A DNA stretch of 44,212 nt from a bacterium (GCA_019424865.1 JAHYYS010000010.1:1-44212), one strand, 5' to 3'. Numbered from the stretch's first letter, positions 15,165 to 23,312 are shown. The notes: a model not told the origin generated them from the sequence alone. Numbers and translations are program-made.

Positions 15165-15755
15165 TTACAAAAGGCCGAACCGGCTGGGGGGCCACAGGCC
15201 CAGAACCACCTTGCCCAGAAGGTAGCCCTCGTCCACACAGCCCACGCCGCTGTCCCGGCTGTCGGTGGATCCGTTGCGGTTATCCCCCATGACAAAGATG
15301 GAGCCCTCCGGAACCTCCCAATGGGTCTCCTGCATGGTGGGGTAGCCCGGACGGTACATGGTCTCTTTGATATAGGGCTCGTCCAGGGCCTCCCCGTCCA
15401 CATAGACGGTTCCCGTATCATAATCGATATCCACGGTCTGGCCGCCGGTGGCAATGACCCGCTTGACAATGGCCTTGCCCCCCAGCGTGGGAGAAATCGT
15501 TTTGTTCAGCACCACGATGTCCCCCTGCTGCGGCTCGTAGCCCAGGGACCACACCAGCATCATCTCACCGTCGTTCAGCGTGTTATCCATGGAATGCCCA
15601 TCCACCCTGGTCAGGCGGATAAAGCCGTTAAACAGCACCACTGCCACCAGCACGCAGCCCATAATCATCTGCAGCCATTCAAACAAATCCTGTCCCGGCA
15701 GGCGGGGTTCCTCCTGCTCTCCCTCCCGGCGCACAGCGTCCGTCTGCTTCGCCAA
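15165..15755 (-). CDS. lepB: Signal peptidase I, TTG start
   Basis: This membrane-anchored Ser/Lys protease removes signal peptides from secreted proteins. One N-terminal membrane helix (about 28-46) is followed by the catalytic Ser55 in RVDGHSMDNTL and the general base Lys98 in KAIVKRVIA. The C-terminal box is GSIFVMGDNRNGSTDSRDSG in outline. No suitable ATG exists near the right length; the TTG at 15755 has AAAGGAGG 6 bases upstream and gives 196 residues, normal for the Gram-positive form. A clear promoter lies about 75 bases upstream. Its terminator has been invaded by repeat copy B. Confidence 0.96.
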   Translation of the reverse strand: MAKQTDAVRREGEQEEPRLPGQDLFEWLQMIMGCVLVAVVLFNGFIRLTRVDGHSMDNTLNDGEMMLVWSLGYEPQQGDIVVLNKTISPTLGGKAIVKRVIATGGQTVDIDYDTGTVYVDGEALDEPYIKETMYRPGYPTMQETHWEVPEGSIFVMGDNRNGSTDSRDSGVGCVDEGYLLGKVVLGLWPPSRFGLL

Positions 15756-15831
15756 AGCGGTTCCTCCTTTCCCGCCGGACCCATCCGCCGGCGGAGGCGC
15801 GGTCCGTCCGCGCCGCGTTGATCTGGAAGCT

Positions 15832-15860
15832 ATTATATCCGCTTTCGCCGAAAAATGCAA
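15832..15860 (-). promoter_or_regulatory. Promoter of lepB
   Basis: On the minus strand TTGCAT (15855-15860), 17 bases and TATAAT (15832-15837) form a near-consensus sigma-A promoter. Confidence 0.8.
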
Positions 15861-15973
15861 CCTCCCCGCCGGGCAGTTTATACCCCGCAGTTTACGCCGC
15901 TCAACTTTTTGGAACTTCCGCCGAAGCGTCAGACCGGCTACAATGGTTCCATACAGAAAGAAGGTAGGATTGT

Positions 15974-16828
15974 ATGCTCTCCCTTTCCAAAGTTCTCTCC
16001 CTTCTGCTGGCCCTCTCCATGGAGCTGAGTCTGGCCGCCTGCGGAAGCGCGGCGCCCCCTGCCTCCGGGCCGGCGTCCTCCGCCCCGCCTGTGGACGATG
16101 GCTCCTCTGTCACCCCCGGCACCAGGACCGATCGGGGATTTGTTCTGGACAACGTCCTCCATTCGCCGGAACACAGGGATATCCACTATAACGTTTTCAT
16201 TCCGGACAGCTATGACGGCAGCGAGCCTTACGCCGTGTTTTTTACGCTGCCGGGGTATGAGGGTCTCTATTTTCAGGGCGTGGGCGCCAACCTGCAGGAG
16301 GCCTTCGGATTTGAGGCGCAGCGCTACAACGACAAAATGATTGTGGTGGCTCCCCAGCTCAGCGATTGGGGCGACACCTCCGCCGACCAGACCATCGCAC
16401 TGGTGGAATATTTTCTGACCCATTACAACATTGATCCCGATCAGGTCTATGCCAACGGCTACTCCGGCGGAGGGGAAACCATGTCCCGCGCCCTAGGCAA
16501 GCGGCCCGTTCTGTTCACCGCCTACCTCCATTGCAGTTCCCAGTGGGACGGGGACTATCAGCCGGTGGCAGACAGCCGCACGCCGGTCTATCTGGTTGTG
16601 GGCGAAAGCGATGAGTACTACGGCGCCCAGCCCACCCGGGAAGCCTATGAGCAGCTGCGCCAGCTGTATGAACAGCAGGGCCTCTCCCAGGAGGAAATCA
16701 GCCAGCTTCTGGTTCTGGATATCAAGGATGCGGACTACTTCCGCTCCGGCGGCGCCCCCAGTCAGCACGGGGGCGGCAGCCTGTTCGCCCAGGATCCGGA
16801 TATCATGGGATGGCTGTTCAGTAAATAG
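15974..16828 (+). CDS. Lipoprotein alpha/beta-hydrolase (esterase)
   Basis: This 284-residue predicted lipoprotein has a type II signal peptide: a hydrophobic stretch, then LAAC with lipidated Cys23, then a Ser/Pro/Ala-rich linker. The mature part reads as an alpha/beta hydrolase of the esterase / PHB-depolymerase type. Core strands are IHYNVFIPDSY, YAVFFTLPGYEG and DKMIVVAPQLSDWG, and the nucleophile elbow is NGYSGGGE with Ser164. A late strand VYLVVGESDEYYG may supply the acid and SQHGG the His. The substrate is unknown; acyl groups on polysaccharides would be typical. AAGGTAGGA precedes the ATG. It is expected on the outer face of the membrane. Confidence 0.85.
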   Translation: MLSLSKVLSLLLALSMELSLAACGSAAPPASGPASSAPPVDDGSSVTPGTRTDRGFVLDNVLHSPEHRDIHYNVFIPDSYDGSEPYAVFFTLPGYEGLYFQGVGANLQEAFGFEAQRYNDKMIVVAPQLSDWGDTSADQTIALVEYFLTHYNIDPDQVYANGYSGGGETMSRALGKRPVLFTAYLHCSSQWDGDYQPVADSRTPVYLVVGESDEYYGAQPTREAYEQLRQLYEQQGLSQEEISQLLVLDIKDADYFRSGGAPSQHGGGSLFAQDPDIMGWLFSK

Positions 16829-16891
16829 GACAAGAACAGCCGCCCCACCGGACGCGGCCCGCCCGGCTGAACTCTGCCACCTCCGGCTCTC

Positions 16892-17554
16892 CTACAGCTC
16901 CGATGCAGCGAGCAGGGCGTCCGACGCTCTCTTCAGGTAGTTCCAGTAGAAAACTAAACTCGCAAGGCTGTAAAGCAGAGACAGAAGCAGCACCAGTCCG
17001 AGACCCATATTCTCCAGCACTGCCCCCAGCGGAAGCATTTCCAGCAGGATAGTCAACACCGTTTCCGTCCAGCTCAGAATCCAGACGAGCCGGCCGCGCG
17101 CCGATACGTCTCCCCTTCCCACCGCCTCCATCAGCCCGTTTGTGCCCTGAAGCGTGAACCAGATAGCTATCAGATTCAGTACTGTACGGCCCAGATACAG
17201 CAGACGGAAAGCCGCGGACCCCTCTGCGGTCAGCTCTGACAGCGGCGACAGCACCAGTGCAATCACCAAACACAGGAAGGCCGTACGGTACTCCTTTCGA
17301 ATCGGCCGCAGGCCATACAGTCCCACCAAATGCAGGACGACACCTACCAGTGACGCCAGCGAGCCCATCAGCACGAGAAACATCAGAAACATACTCCCGC
17401 CGTACGACATATTCAGAAGAGCTTTGTCAATCGACAGCAGCGCCAGCACCAGACAGAGAAGGAGGAGCAGCAAGGAAACCAGTATTGCAGTGTAGCCCGT
17501 CCACATCAGTTTCAGCTTTCTGCCGGCCAGCATTCTTTGTTCTGTTTGCACCAT
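16892..17554 (-). CDS. Integral membrane protein of unknown function, 220 aa
   Basis: I do not recognise a family. There are about six hydrophobic segments: AILVSLLLLLLCLVLALL, MFLMFLVLMGSLASLVGVVL, AFLCLVIALVLSPL, a weaker TVLNLIAIWFTLQG, TVLTILLEMLPLG, and GLVLLLSLLYSLASLVFYW. No catalytic motif is evident. The ATG at 17554 has an AGAGGA site and a clear promoter about 40 bases upstream, so it is probably expressed alone. It runs tail-to-tail with the esterase gene across 63 bp. Confidence 0.7.
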   Translation of the reverse strand: MVQTEQRMLAGRKLKLMWTGYTAILVSLLLLLLCLVLALLSIDKALLNMSYGGSMFLMFLVLMGSLASLVGVVLHLVGLYGLRPIRKEYRTAFLCLVIALVLSPLSELTAEGSAAFRLLYLGRTVLNLIAIWFTLQGTNGLMEAVGRGDVSARGRLVWILSWTETVLTILLEMLPLGAVLENMGLGLVLLLSLLYSLASLVFYWNYLKRASDALLAASEL

Positions 17555-17591
17555 AATTTCCGTCCTCTTTTTCTTATTTTATTGCATTTTT

Positions 17592-17620
17592 ACTATATCT
17601 CATTCCCCTCCCTTTGTCAA
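17592..17620 (-). promoter_or_regulatory. Promoter of the 220-aa membrane protein gene
   Basis: On the minus strand TTGACA (17615-17620), a 17-base spacer and TATAGT (17592-17597) lie about 37 bases before the start codon. Confidence 0.75.
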
Positions 17621-17708
17621 TTGTCCTGCACAATCTCGGGCAGCTCCGCTTATTCCCCCAGTGCGGACACCCGCTCTGAGCTTTGTCCCTCTCTATAACA
17701 ATATACAA

Positions 17709-17736
17709 AAGCAGCCGCCCTCCCGGGCGGCTGCTT
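17709..17736 (-). terminator. Distal copy of the rnf-operon terminator palindrome (left flank of copy C)
   Basis: A 28-bp inverted repeat with 12-bp arms AAGCAGCCGCCC/GGGCGGCTGCTT. On the minus strand it continues into TTTTGTATATTG, so this copy keeps the T-run. It is identical to 17961-17988. Confidence 0.8.
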
Positions 17737-17960
17737 CAGCGTGTCAAAAAAGCCCTCCTGCAAGGAGTTCCGCCGTCCGCAGACGGCGGAATAAAATGAA
17801 ATCCAGTCATTTCCAAGGACATGTGCCTGGGAAATGACACCTCTCACGAAATTTCGGGCGACAATTTCCCAAGAAATCGAGCCTGAAATTTCGTGCGGCC
17901 TACTCGAAAAAGTGGCTTGTCAATTTTTATCAATTGACAAGCCACTTTTTCGACAGTCTC
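17737..17960 (-). repeat. Interspersed structured element, copy C (complete, 224 bp)
   Basis: This complete copy is oriented opposite to B (plus strand reads CAGCGTGTCAAAAAAG to CTTTTTCGACAGTCTC). Hairpins: CTCCT/AGGAG around GCA (17755-17767); TTCCGCCGTC/GACGGCGGAA around CGCA (17768-17791); GTCATTTCC/GGAAATGAC (17806-17838); outer CACGAAATTT/AAATTTCGTG (17845-17854 with 17886-17895); and a perfect 22-bp stem at 17904-17925/17932-17953. It lies between two identical copies of the rnf terminator palindrome. No open reading frame in it looks real. Confidence 0.92.
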
Positions 17961-17988
17961 AAGCAGCCGCCCTCCCGGGCGGCTGCTT
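17961..17988 (-). terminator. Proximal copy of the rnf-operon terminator palindrome (right flank of copy C)
   Basis: This is an identical 28-bp duplicate of 17709-17736, located 25 bp after the rnfB stop codon. It has an A-run before it on the minus strand but no T-run after it, because element C follows directly. Confidence 0.78.
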
Positions 17989-18013
17989 TTGCAGTTCTTC
18001 TGATACAGGGCGC

Positions 18014-18826
18014 TTACTCGTTGGCAGGCACGTGGATAATGCCCACCGGGCACTCCTTCACGCACAGCTGACAGCCCACGCACTTCTCCTGGTCGATGCG
18101 GGCCAGATTGTTCTCCACCGTGATGGCCTCCTTGGGGCAGGCCTTGGCGCACTTCATGCAGCCGATACAGCCGGCGGTGCAGGCCTTCCGGGTCTGGGCC
18201 CCCTTGTCCTGGTTCTGACACAGGACCACGGGCTTGCGCTTGTGCTCGGGCACAATGGAGATCACGTGGTTGGGGCAGGCGGCGGCGCAGGCGCCGCAGC
18301 CGGTACACTTGGCCCGGTCCACCTTGGCGATGCCGTCCGCAATATGGATGGCGTCAAACATACAGGCCCGGGTACAGTCCCCGTAGCCCAGGCAGCCATA
18401 CTGGCACATGCCGTCGCCGCCGTACAGCCCTTTTACGGCCTGGCAGCTCTGAATTCCCTCAAACTGATAGCGCTTGGAGGTCTTCTCGCAGGTGCCGGAG
18501 CAGGCCACCACCGCCTTCATAGGGGTGACGCTTCCGGCCTCCACGCCCATGATTTCTGCAATGGCCGCGGCCGTCTTTGCTCCGCCCGGAGTACATTTGT
18601 TAATGGCGTTGCCATCTTCCACGATGCTCTTGGCATAGTCGGCGCAGCCGGCGCAGCCGCAGGCACCGCAGTTGGCGCCCGCCAGCACACCGGTAATCTG
18701 CTCCACCCGCTCATCCACCGGCACATACATAAAGATGGAGGCGGCCACCAGAATTACCGCGCCGATAATCCCGATCACTGTAACCAGGATCACCGCCATT
18801 ACGATCATATCAACATTCAGTACCAT
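18014..18826 (-). CDS. rnfB: Rnf complex subunit RnfB (iron-sulfur electron-transfer subunit)
   Basis: RnfB receives electrons from reduced ferredoxin and passes them into the ion-pumping Rnf complex. The 270-residue protein has an N-terminal membrane helix (about 8-34). A CGACGCAGCADYAKSI cluster domain follows, then several [4Fe-4S] motifs: CQYGCLGYGDCTRAC, CTGCGACAAACP, CTAGCIGCMKCAKACP and CVGCQLCVKECP. It is last in rnfCDGEAB, 21 bp after rnfA, with a GGAGGGGG site. Its terminator is interrupted by repeat copy C. Confidence 0.97.
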   Translation of the reverse strand: MVLNVDMIVMAVILVTVIGIIGAVILVAASIFMYVPVDERVEQITGVLAGANCGACGCAGCADYAKSIVEDGNAINKCTPGGAKTAAAIAEIMGVEAGSVTPMKAVVACSGTCEKTSKRYQFEGIQSCQAVKGLYGGDGMCQYGCLGYGDCTRACMFDAIHIADGIAKVDRAKCTGCGACAAACPNHVISIVPEHKRKPVVLCQNQDKGAQTRKACTAGCIGCMKCAKACPKEAITVENNLARIDQEKCVGCQLCVKECPVGIIHVPANE

Positions 18827-18847
18827 AGCGACTTCTTCCCCCTCCTG

Positions 18848-19477
18848 TCAGACGCCGAAAATGTTCTCGACGATGCCGCCGAAGCCCATAAAGGACAGGG
18901 ACACCATTGCCGCAGCCACCAGGGTAATGGGCAGGTCCCGGAAGCACTTGGGGGGCATAGCCGCCTCCACCCGGCGGCGCACGCCGGAAAACAGCACCAT
19001 GGCCACCAGATAGCCAATGCCGGCGCCGGCGGCACAGACAATGCTCTCCATAAAGTCATAGCCGTTGTCAATGTTCAGCACGGTAACGCCCAAAATGGTG
19101 CAGTTGGTGGTGATCAGGGGCAGGTATACGCCCAGAGCCTTGTACAGGGCGGGGATGTACTTTTTCAGGATGCTCTCCAGCAGCTGCACCAGAATGGCGA
19201 TAATCAGGATAAACACAATGGTCTGCAGATAGCCCAGATCCCACTTCAAGGTACCGTCCGCGTTGGCGGGGGTCAGCAGGAAGGTCTGAATGGGCCAGGT
19301 GGCCGCAGTGGCCAGCACCATGACGAAGGTGACGGCCAGGGACATACCCACGGCGCTGTCCAGCCGCTTGGACACCCCCAGGAAGGGGCAGATGCCCAAA
19401 AACTGAACCAGCACGTAGTTGTCCACCAGAATCATGGAGAAGAAGATAACGGCAAGCTGAACGGAATACTCAGACAT
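18848..19477 (-). CDS. rnfA: Rnf complex membrane subunit RnfA
   Basis: This 209-residue integral membrane subunit of the Rnf ferredoxin:NAD+ oxidoreductase has about six helices. It carries the family motifs NYVLVQFLGICPFLGVS and GVYLPLITTNCTILGV, each with a conserved Cys thought to hold an iron-sulfur centre at the interface with RnfE. The start codon overlaps the rnfE stop (TAATG), indicating coupled translation. Confidence 0.97.
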   Translation of the reverse strand: MSEYSVQLAVIFFSMILVDNYVLVQFLGICPFLGVSKRLDSAVGMSLAVTFVMVLATAATWPIQTFLLTPANADGTLKWDLGYLQTIVFILIIAILVQLLESILKKYIPALYKALGVYLPLITTNCTILGVTVLNIDNGYDFMESIVCAAGAGIGYLVAMVLFSGVRRRVEAAMPPKCFRDLPITLVAAAMVSLSFMGFGGIVENIFGV

Positions 19478-20169
19478 TACGCGTTCCCTCCTTCCGCAGC
19501 CTCAGCAGGGACAGAGGTCTTCCCCTTCTTGGGGCGGGTGGTCAGCCAGGTGGCAGCCGCCATCATCACACCAAAGACAAAGAAGCCGCCGGGGGCGCTG
19601 GTCATAATGGTGAAGGGGTCAACAGACTCGGGCAGAACCTGAATGGCAAAGCCCTCGGGCAGGAAGGGGAACAGGCCGTCCAGCCCCGCCATCCAGGTGC
19701 CGGAGCCCAGGATCTCCCGGATGGAGCCCATGATGGTCAGGGTGAGCATAAAGCCGATGCCCATGCCCAGGCCGTCCAGAGCGGAATCCACAATGCCGTT
19801 CTTGGAGGCGAACATCTCCGCCCGGCCCAGAATGATGCAGTTGACCACGATCAGGGGCAGGTACACGCCCAGAGCCGTATCCAGGGCGGGGACAAAGGCC
19901 TTGACCAGCATCTGCACCACCGACACAAAGCCGGCGATGACGGTGATATAGCAGGGAATCCGCACCTGGTTGGGAATGACCTTTCGCAGGGCGGAGATTA
20001 CGATGTTGGAGCACACCAGCACAAAGGTTGCCGCCAGGCCCATGCCGATGCCGTTGGAGGCCATGGTAGAGGTGGCCAGGGTGGGACAGGTGCCCAGCAC
20101 CAGCACCAGCACGGGGTTCTCATTCAAAATGCCGTTGGCAAACACATTCCATTTCTTATGATTGCTCAT
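19477..20169 (-). CDS. rnfE: Rnf complex membrane subunit RnfE
   Basis: RnfE is homologous to RnfA and pairs with it in inverted topology. Its 230 residues include NPVLVLVLGTCPTLATSTMASNGIGMG in outline and GVYLPLIVVNCIILGRAEMFASKNG, with the two conserved Cys in TCPTLA and VNCIIL. The C-terminus has an extra hydrophilic tail (RPKKGKTSVPAEAAEGG). It follows rnfG by 16 bp and overlaps rnfA. Confidence 0.97.
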   Translation of the reverse strand: MSNHKKWNVFANGILNENPVLVLVLGTCPTLATSTMASNGIGMGLAATFVLVCSNIVISALRKVIPNQVRIPCYITVIAGFVSVVQMLVKAFVPALDTALGVYLPLIVVNCIILGRAEMFASKNGIVDSALDGLGMGIGFMLTLTIMGSIREILGSGTWMAGLDGLFPFLPEGFAIQVLPESVDPFTIMTSAPGGFFVFGVMMAAATWLTTRPKKGKTSVPAEAAEGGNA

Positions 20170-20185
20170 CTCGGTACACCGCCTT

Positions 20186-20716
20186 TCAAGGAATCTGGTT
20201 GTAGGCGGCGATGGCGGCGTTGACCGCCTCGATCACCGCGTTGCTGGAGCGGGTGGCGCCGGTATAGGCATCCACGTCCACGCCCAGTGTCAGGGGCTGA
20301 GCCGGAAGGCCGGCATACTGGGCCAGATACTCCGCGCTGTCCACCACGTTGCTTCCGATGCCCTGGGTCTCCTTGTGGTTGGTCACGGTAATGGCCTGGA
20401 TAGTCCCGTCGGCATGAAAGCCCACCATCACCGTCACGTCGCCGCCGTAGCCCCGCGCGGAAGCGGTGACAACAGCGCCGGCGCCATTGTTGGCGGTGTA
20501 CACAGAGGCGACATTTTCCACAGACACACCATCCACAGCGGTAAAGTCGTCCGCATCCGGCAGAACCTTGAAGCGGGCAGCGTTCTCAGCAGCAGCGGTG
20601 GCCGCCTGGATAATGGGAGCGGTCACCTCGTTGGTGACGGCCAGGGCTCCGGTTACCACCACACAGATCAATGCAAGCACCACAATGGGCTTTCCAATAC
20701 GATTCCAGTTGTTCAT
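20186..20716 (-). CDS. rnfG: Rnf complex flavoprotein subunit RnfG
   Basis: RnfG carries a covalently bound FMN outside the membrane and shuttles electrons between RnfD and the RnfA/E core. One N-terminal membrane anchor (IVVLALICVVVTGALAVT) precedes an FMN-binding domain ending in DAYTGATRSSNAV, where Thr155 is the expected phosphoester attachment site. At 176 residues it is on the short side for the family. It overlaps rnfD by ATGA. Confidence 0.96.
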   Translation of the reverse strand: MNNWNRIGKPIVVLALICVVVTGALAVTNEVTAPIIQAATAAAENAARFKVLPDADDFTAVDGVSVENVASVYTANNGAGAVVTASARGYGGDVTVMVGFHADGTIQAITVTNHKETQGIGSNVVDSAEYLAQYAGLPAQPLTLGVDVDAYTGATRSSNAVIEAVNAAIAAYNQIP

Positions 20717-21663
20717 TTCCCGGCGCCCTCCTTGTGCTTCTTGGCCTTGGCGATGCCCAGGCGATCCTGACGGGTGAGAACCTCGATATAGGGGACAAGG
20801 AAGTTCATCATCAGGATGGAGAAGGAGACGCCCTCTGCCATAGTGCCCAGGAACCGAATGCCGCAGGTGATGATGCCCAGGCCGATGCCGAAGATCAGCT
20901 TTCCCTTCCGGGTGGTGGGAGAGGTGACATAGTCGGTCGCCATAAAGAAGGCGCCCAGCATCAGGCCGCCGGACAGCAGCTGTACGATGGGATCCTGTCC
21001 CGCTGCCAGACTCAGCACCGCCACCGTGGCCAGATAGGTCACGGGGATGACGGGGCTGATGACCTTGGTCCAGATCAGATACAGGCCGCCCGCCAGAATG
21101 GTGATGGCGCAGGTCTCACCCAGCACGCCGCCGTGGGTGCCCAGCAGCAGGGTGGCATAGCTGTCCGGGCCCAGCTGGCCGGCCACGGCCAGAGGGGTGG
21201 CGGAGGCAAGCGCGTCAATCCCGCTTTCGGGATGGGGATAGGTGGACATGGCCCCGGCAAAGCCCATGGCCATGGCGATACGGCCCACAATGGCGGGGTT
21301 GGCAATGTTATAGCCCAGGCCGCCGAAGAGCTGCTTGACCACCACGATGGCGATAAACGCGCCCACCAGTGCCATCCACCAGGGGAGCGAGGCGGGCATG
21401 TTGAAGGCCAGCAGCATGCCGGTGACCACGGCGGAGAAGTCGCCGACGGGGACCTCCCGGTGGACCAGCCTGCAGTAGGCCCACTCGAAGAACACGCAGG
21501 CCGCAACCGTAACCGCGGTGAGGATCAGGGCGTCAATCCCAAAAATCAGAACGGACGCAATCAGGGTGGGGCACAAAGCCAGACACACCCGCTGCATAAT
21601 CTTCTGGGTGCTGTCCGCACTGGTAATGTGGGGCGCAGCGGTGACAATCAATTTGTTGGCCAT
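20713..21663 (-). CDS. rnfD: Rnf complex membrane flavoprotein RnfD
   Basis: This 316-residue polytopic membrane subunit of the NqrB/RnfD family carries covalent FMN, expected on the Thr of ALASATPLA. Other conserved stretches are PHITSADSTQKIM, GLGYNIANPAIVGRI and FMATDYVTSPTT. The ATG at 21663 is chosen because it overlaps the rnfC stop (TAATG), the same junction style as rnfE-rnfA; the frame continues further upstream without family sequence. It helps couple electron flow to Na+ or H+ export. Confidence 0.96.
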   Translation of the reverse strand: MANKLIVTAAPHITSADSTQKIMQRVCLALCPTLIASVLIFGIDALILTAVTVAACVFFEWAYCRLVHREVPVGDFSAVVTGMLLAFNMPASLPWWMALVGAFIAIVVVKQLFGGLGYNIANPAIVGRIAMAMGFAGAMSTYPHPESGIDALASATPLAVAGQLGPDSYATLLLGTHGGVLGETCAITILAGGLYLIWTKVISPVIPVTYLATVAVLSLAAGQDPIVQLLSGGLMLGAFFMATDYVTSPTTRKGKLIFGIGLGIITCGIRFLGTMAEGVSFSILMMNFLVPYIEVLTRQDRLGIAKAKKHKEGAGK

Positions 21664-22973
21664 TACTTCTTGCCTCCATTCTTCATCATAATCTTCGCCA
21701 GAGCAATGGAGGGGGCCAGCGGCCGCTTGGCGGGGCAGACAAAGGAGCAGGTGCCGCAGCTCATGCACAGATCGGCGTTGAGCTCCTGCAGCAGCTCCAC
21801 ATTGCCGGCGTTATAGGCCTGGACAATCTCCTTGGCGGACAGGCCCAGAGGGCAGGCGTTGGTGCAGCGCCCGCAGTGGATGCAGTTGGTGCTCTTGGGG
21901 ATGTGGGCCCACTTCTTGGAGAAGGCCAGCACCGCGTTGTTGTTCTTCAGCACGGGCTGGGACAGGTCGGCGAGGCAGGTGCCCATCATGGGGCCGCCGT
22001 AGAGCACCTTGCCCGGCTCCTCCGTCAGGCCGCCGCAGAAGTCCAGCAGCTCCTGCACAGAGGTGCCGATGATCACTTCCACATTCTTGGGCTCCTTGAC
22101 AATATCGCCGTCCACCGTCAGGCGCTTGGTCACCAGAGGCATGCCGGTCTCCAGGTACTTGCCCACAAAGGCGGTGGAGGTGACATTCATCACGATGACC
22201 CCCACGTCGGCGGGCAGGCCGGGGAAGGGCACCTCCCGGCCGGTACAGTTCTCAATGAGCACTTTCTCCGCGCCCTGGGGGTAGCTGCAGGGCAGGGTCT
22301 TTACCTCAATGCCGGGCACATCAATGGCATCCTTCATCTTGGCAATGGCGTCGGGCTTGTTCCCCTCGATGCCGATGATGCACTTGGGAATCTCTAAGTA
22401 CTTCATAACCGCCTTGATGCCGCTGAGGATAAAATGGGTGTCCTCCATCATGCAGCGGTTGTCCGAGGTGATATAGGGCTCGCACTCGGCGCCGTTGATG
22501 ATCAGCGTGTCAATCTCGTCCAGGTTCTTGGGGGCCAGCTTCACCGCCGTGGGGAAGCCCGCGCCACCCAGACCGACCAGGCCGCTGGCGCGCACCGCAT
22601 CCTGGAAGGACTTCAGATCGGTGACCTGCGGGGGCGCAATGGACGGGTCCACCTTCTGCTCTCCGTCGGGAATAATCACCACGGCGGTCTGGGGCGCCCC
22701 GTTGGCGGCAACGGTGGTAATAATGCTGTCCACCGTGCCAGACACGCCGGAGTGGATGTCAGAGGAGACAAAGCCCCCCGCCTTGCCCACCACGGTGCCC
22801 ACATACACCTGATCGCCCTTGGCCACCACCGGGGACGCCGGGGCGCCGATATGCTGCCCCATGGGCAGCACAATCCTGGACGGCAGGGGCATCACTGCTG
22901 TCTCAAGGCTGGAAGTCCGCTTCTCATGCGGAACCTGCGCTCCCAGGGCGGAGCGCTTGAGAAATTTGCTCAT
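21663..22973 (-). CDS. rnfC: Rnf complex NADH-binding iron-sulfur subunit RnfC
   Basis: RnfC is the peripheral subunit that binds NAD(H) and FMN, like NuoF/NqrF-type modules. In 436 residues it shows the glycine-rich GLVGLGGAGFPTAVKL, the flavin-site INGAECEPYITSD, and two C-terminal [4Fe-4S] motifs: CIHCGRCTNACP and CMSCGTCSFVCP. It is the first gene of rnfCDGEAB. GGGAGG lies 11 bases before the ATG. About 200 bases of structured leader separate it from the predicted promoter. Confidence 0.97.
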   Translation of the reverse strand: MSKFLKRSALGAQVPHEKRTSSLETAVMPLPSRIVLPMGQHIGAPASPVVAKGDQVYVGTVVGKAGGFVSSDIHSGVSGTVDSIITTVAANGAPQTAVVIIPDGEQKVDPSIAPPQVTDLKSFQDAVRASGLVGLGGAGFPTAVKLAPKNLDEIDTLIINGAECEPYITSDNRCMMEDTHFILSGIKAVMKYLEIPKCIIGIEGNKPDAIAKMKDAIDVPGIEVKTLPCSYPQGAEKVLIENCTGREVPFPGLPADVGVIVMNVTSTAFVGKYLETGMPLVTKRLTVDGDIVKEPKNVEVIIGTSVQELLDFCGGLTEEPGKVLYGGPMMGTCLADLSQPVLKNNNAVLAFSKKWAHIPKSTNCIHCGRCTNACPLGLSAKEIVQAYNAGNVELLQELNADLCMSCGTCSFVCPAKRPLAPSIALAKIMMKNGGKK

Positions 22974-23107
22974 TCAGATTTCGACCTCCCTACTACTGCA
23001 ATCGCTGGAAACAGGATTCGCTTTCTCTTGATTTCCTGCCGGCCGCTCCCGCCACGGCGGGGAGACCGCGCAGCATGTTTCGCCCTCCCTAAGCACAATC
23101 TATCTGC

Positions 23108-23179
23108 TGTGTCTGACGCCGCAGACACACGACAAAACCCGACGGCCCCTGTATCTTGTGAGAAAACAGGGGCCGACGG
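23108..23179 (-). promoter_or_regulatory. Two adjacent hairpins in the rnf operon leader
   Basis: On the minus strand the transcript would first form a 14-bp stem with one mismatch (arms 23166-23179 and 23139-23152), followed by GGGTTTTGTC. A perfect 8-bp stem with a hexaloop (TGTGTCTG/CAGACACA, 23108-23129) comes next. The first resembles an attenuator. No known riboswitch class was recognised in this leader, which extends to the rnfC start at 22973. Confidence 0.6.
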
Positions 23180-23196
23180 CTTTGCTCTCGATTTTT

Positions 23197-23225
23197 ATCA
23201 TACACCCGCGGTGCATCAAATGCAA
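23197..23225 (-). promoter_or_regulatory. Predicted promoter of the rnf operon
   Basis: On the minus strand TTGCAT (23220-23225), 17 bases and TATGAT (23197-23202). Transcription would start near 23190, just before the leader hairpins. Confidence 0.7.
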
Positions 23226-23312
23226 GGTAAATTTCCAAATAACCAATCTTTTAATCGGTAAAATCAGGCTTTCGCCCTATTTTTGTTCAAAAGGACGATT
23301 TTTTATTCATTT

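Noticed and set aside
14817..15225. Short open frames inside repeat copies B, C and D, encoding the same peptide such as MRGVISQAHVLGNDWISFYS
   Set aside because: The same peptide appears in each copy only because the DNA is repeated. No ribosome-binding site is seen, and changes between copies preserve stems rather than codons.
17834..19642. 602-codon plus-strand frame running from repeat C through rnfB and rnfA
   Set aside because: It is antisense to two certain rnf genes and begins inside a repeat element; the composition is shadow-like.
22974..23312. Rex-type redox operator in front of rnfC
   Set aside because: No TTGTTAA-like inverted repeat is present in the region, so redox control by Rex is not supported.
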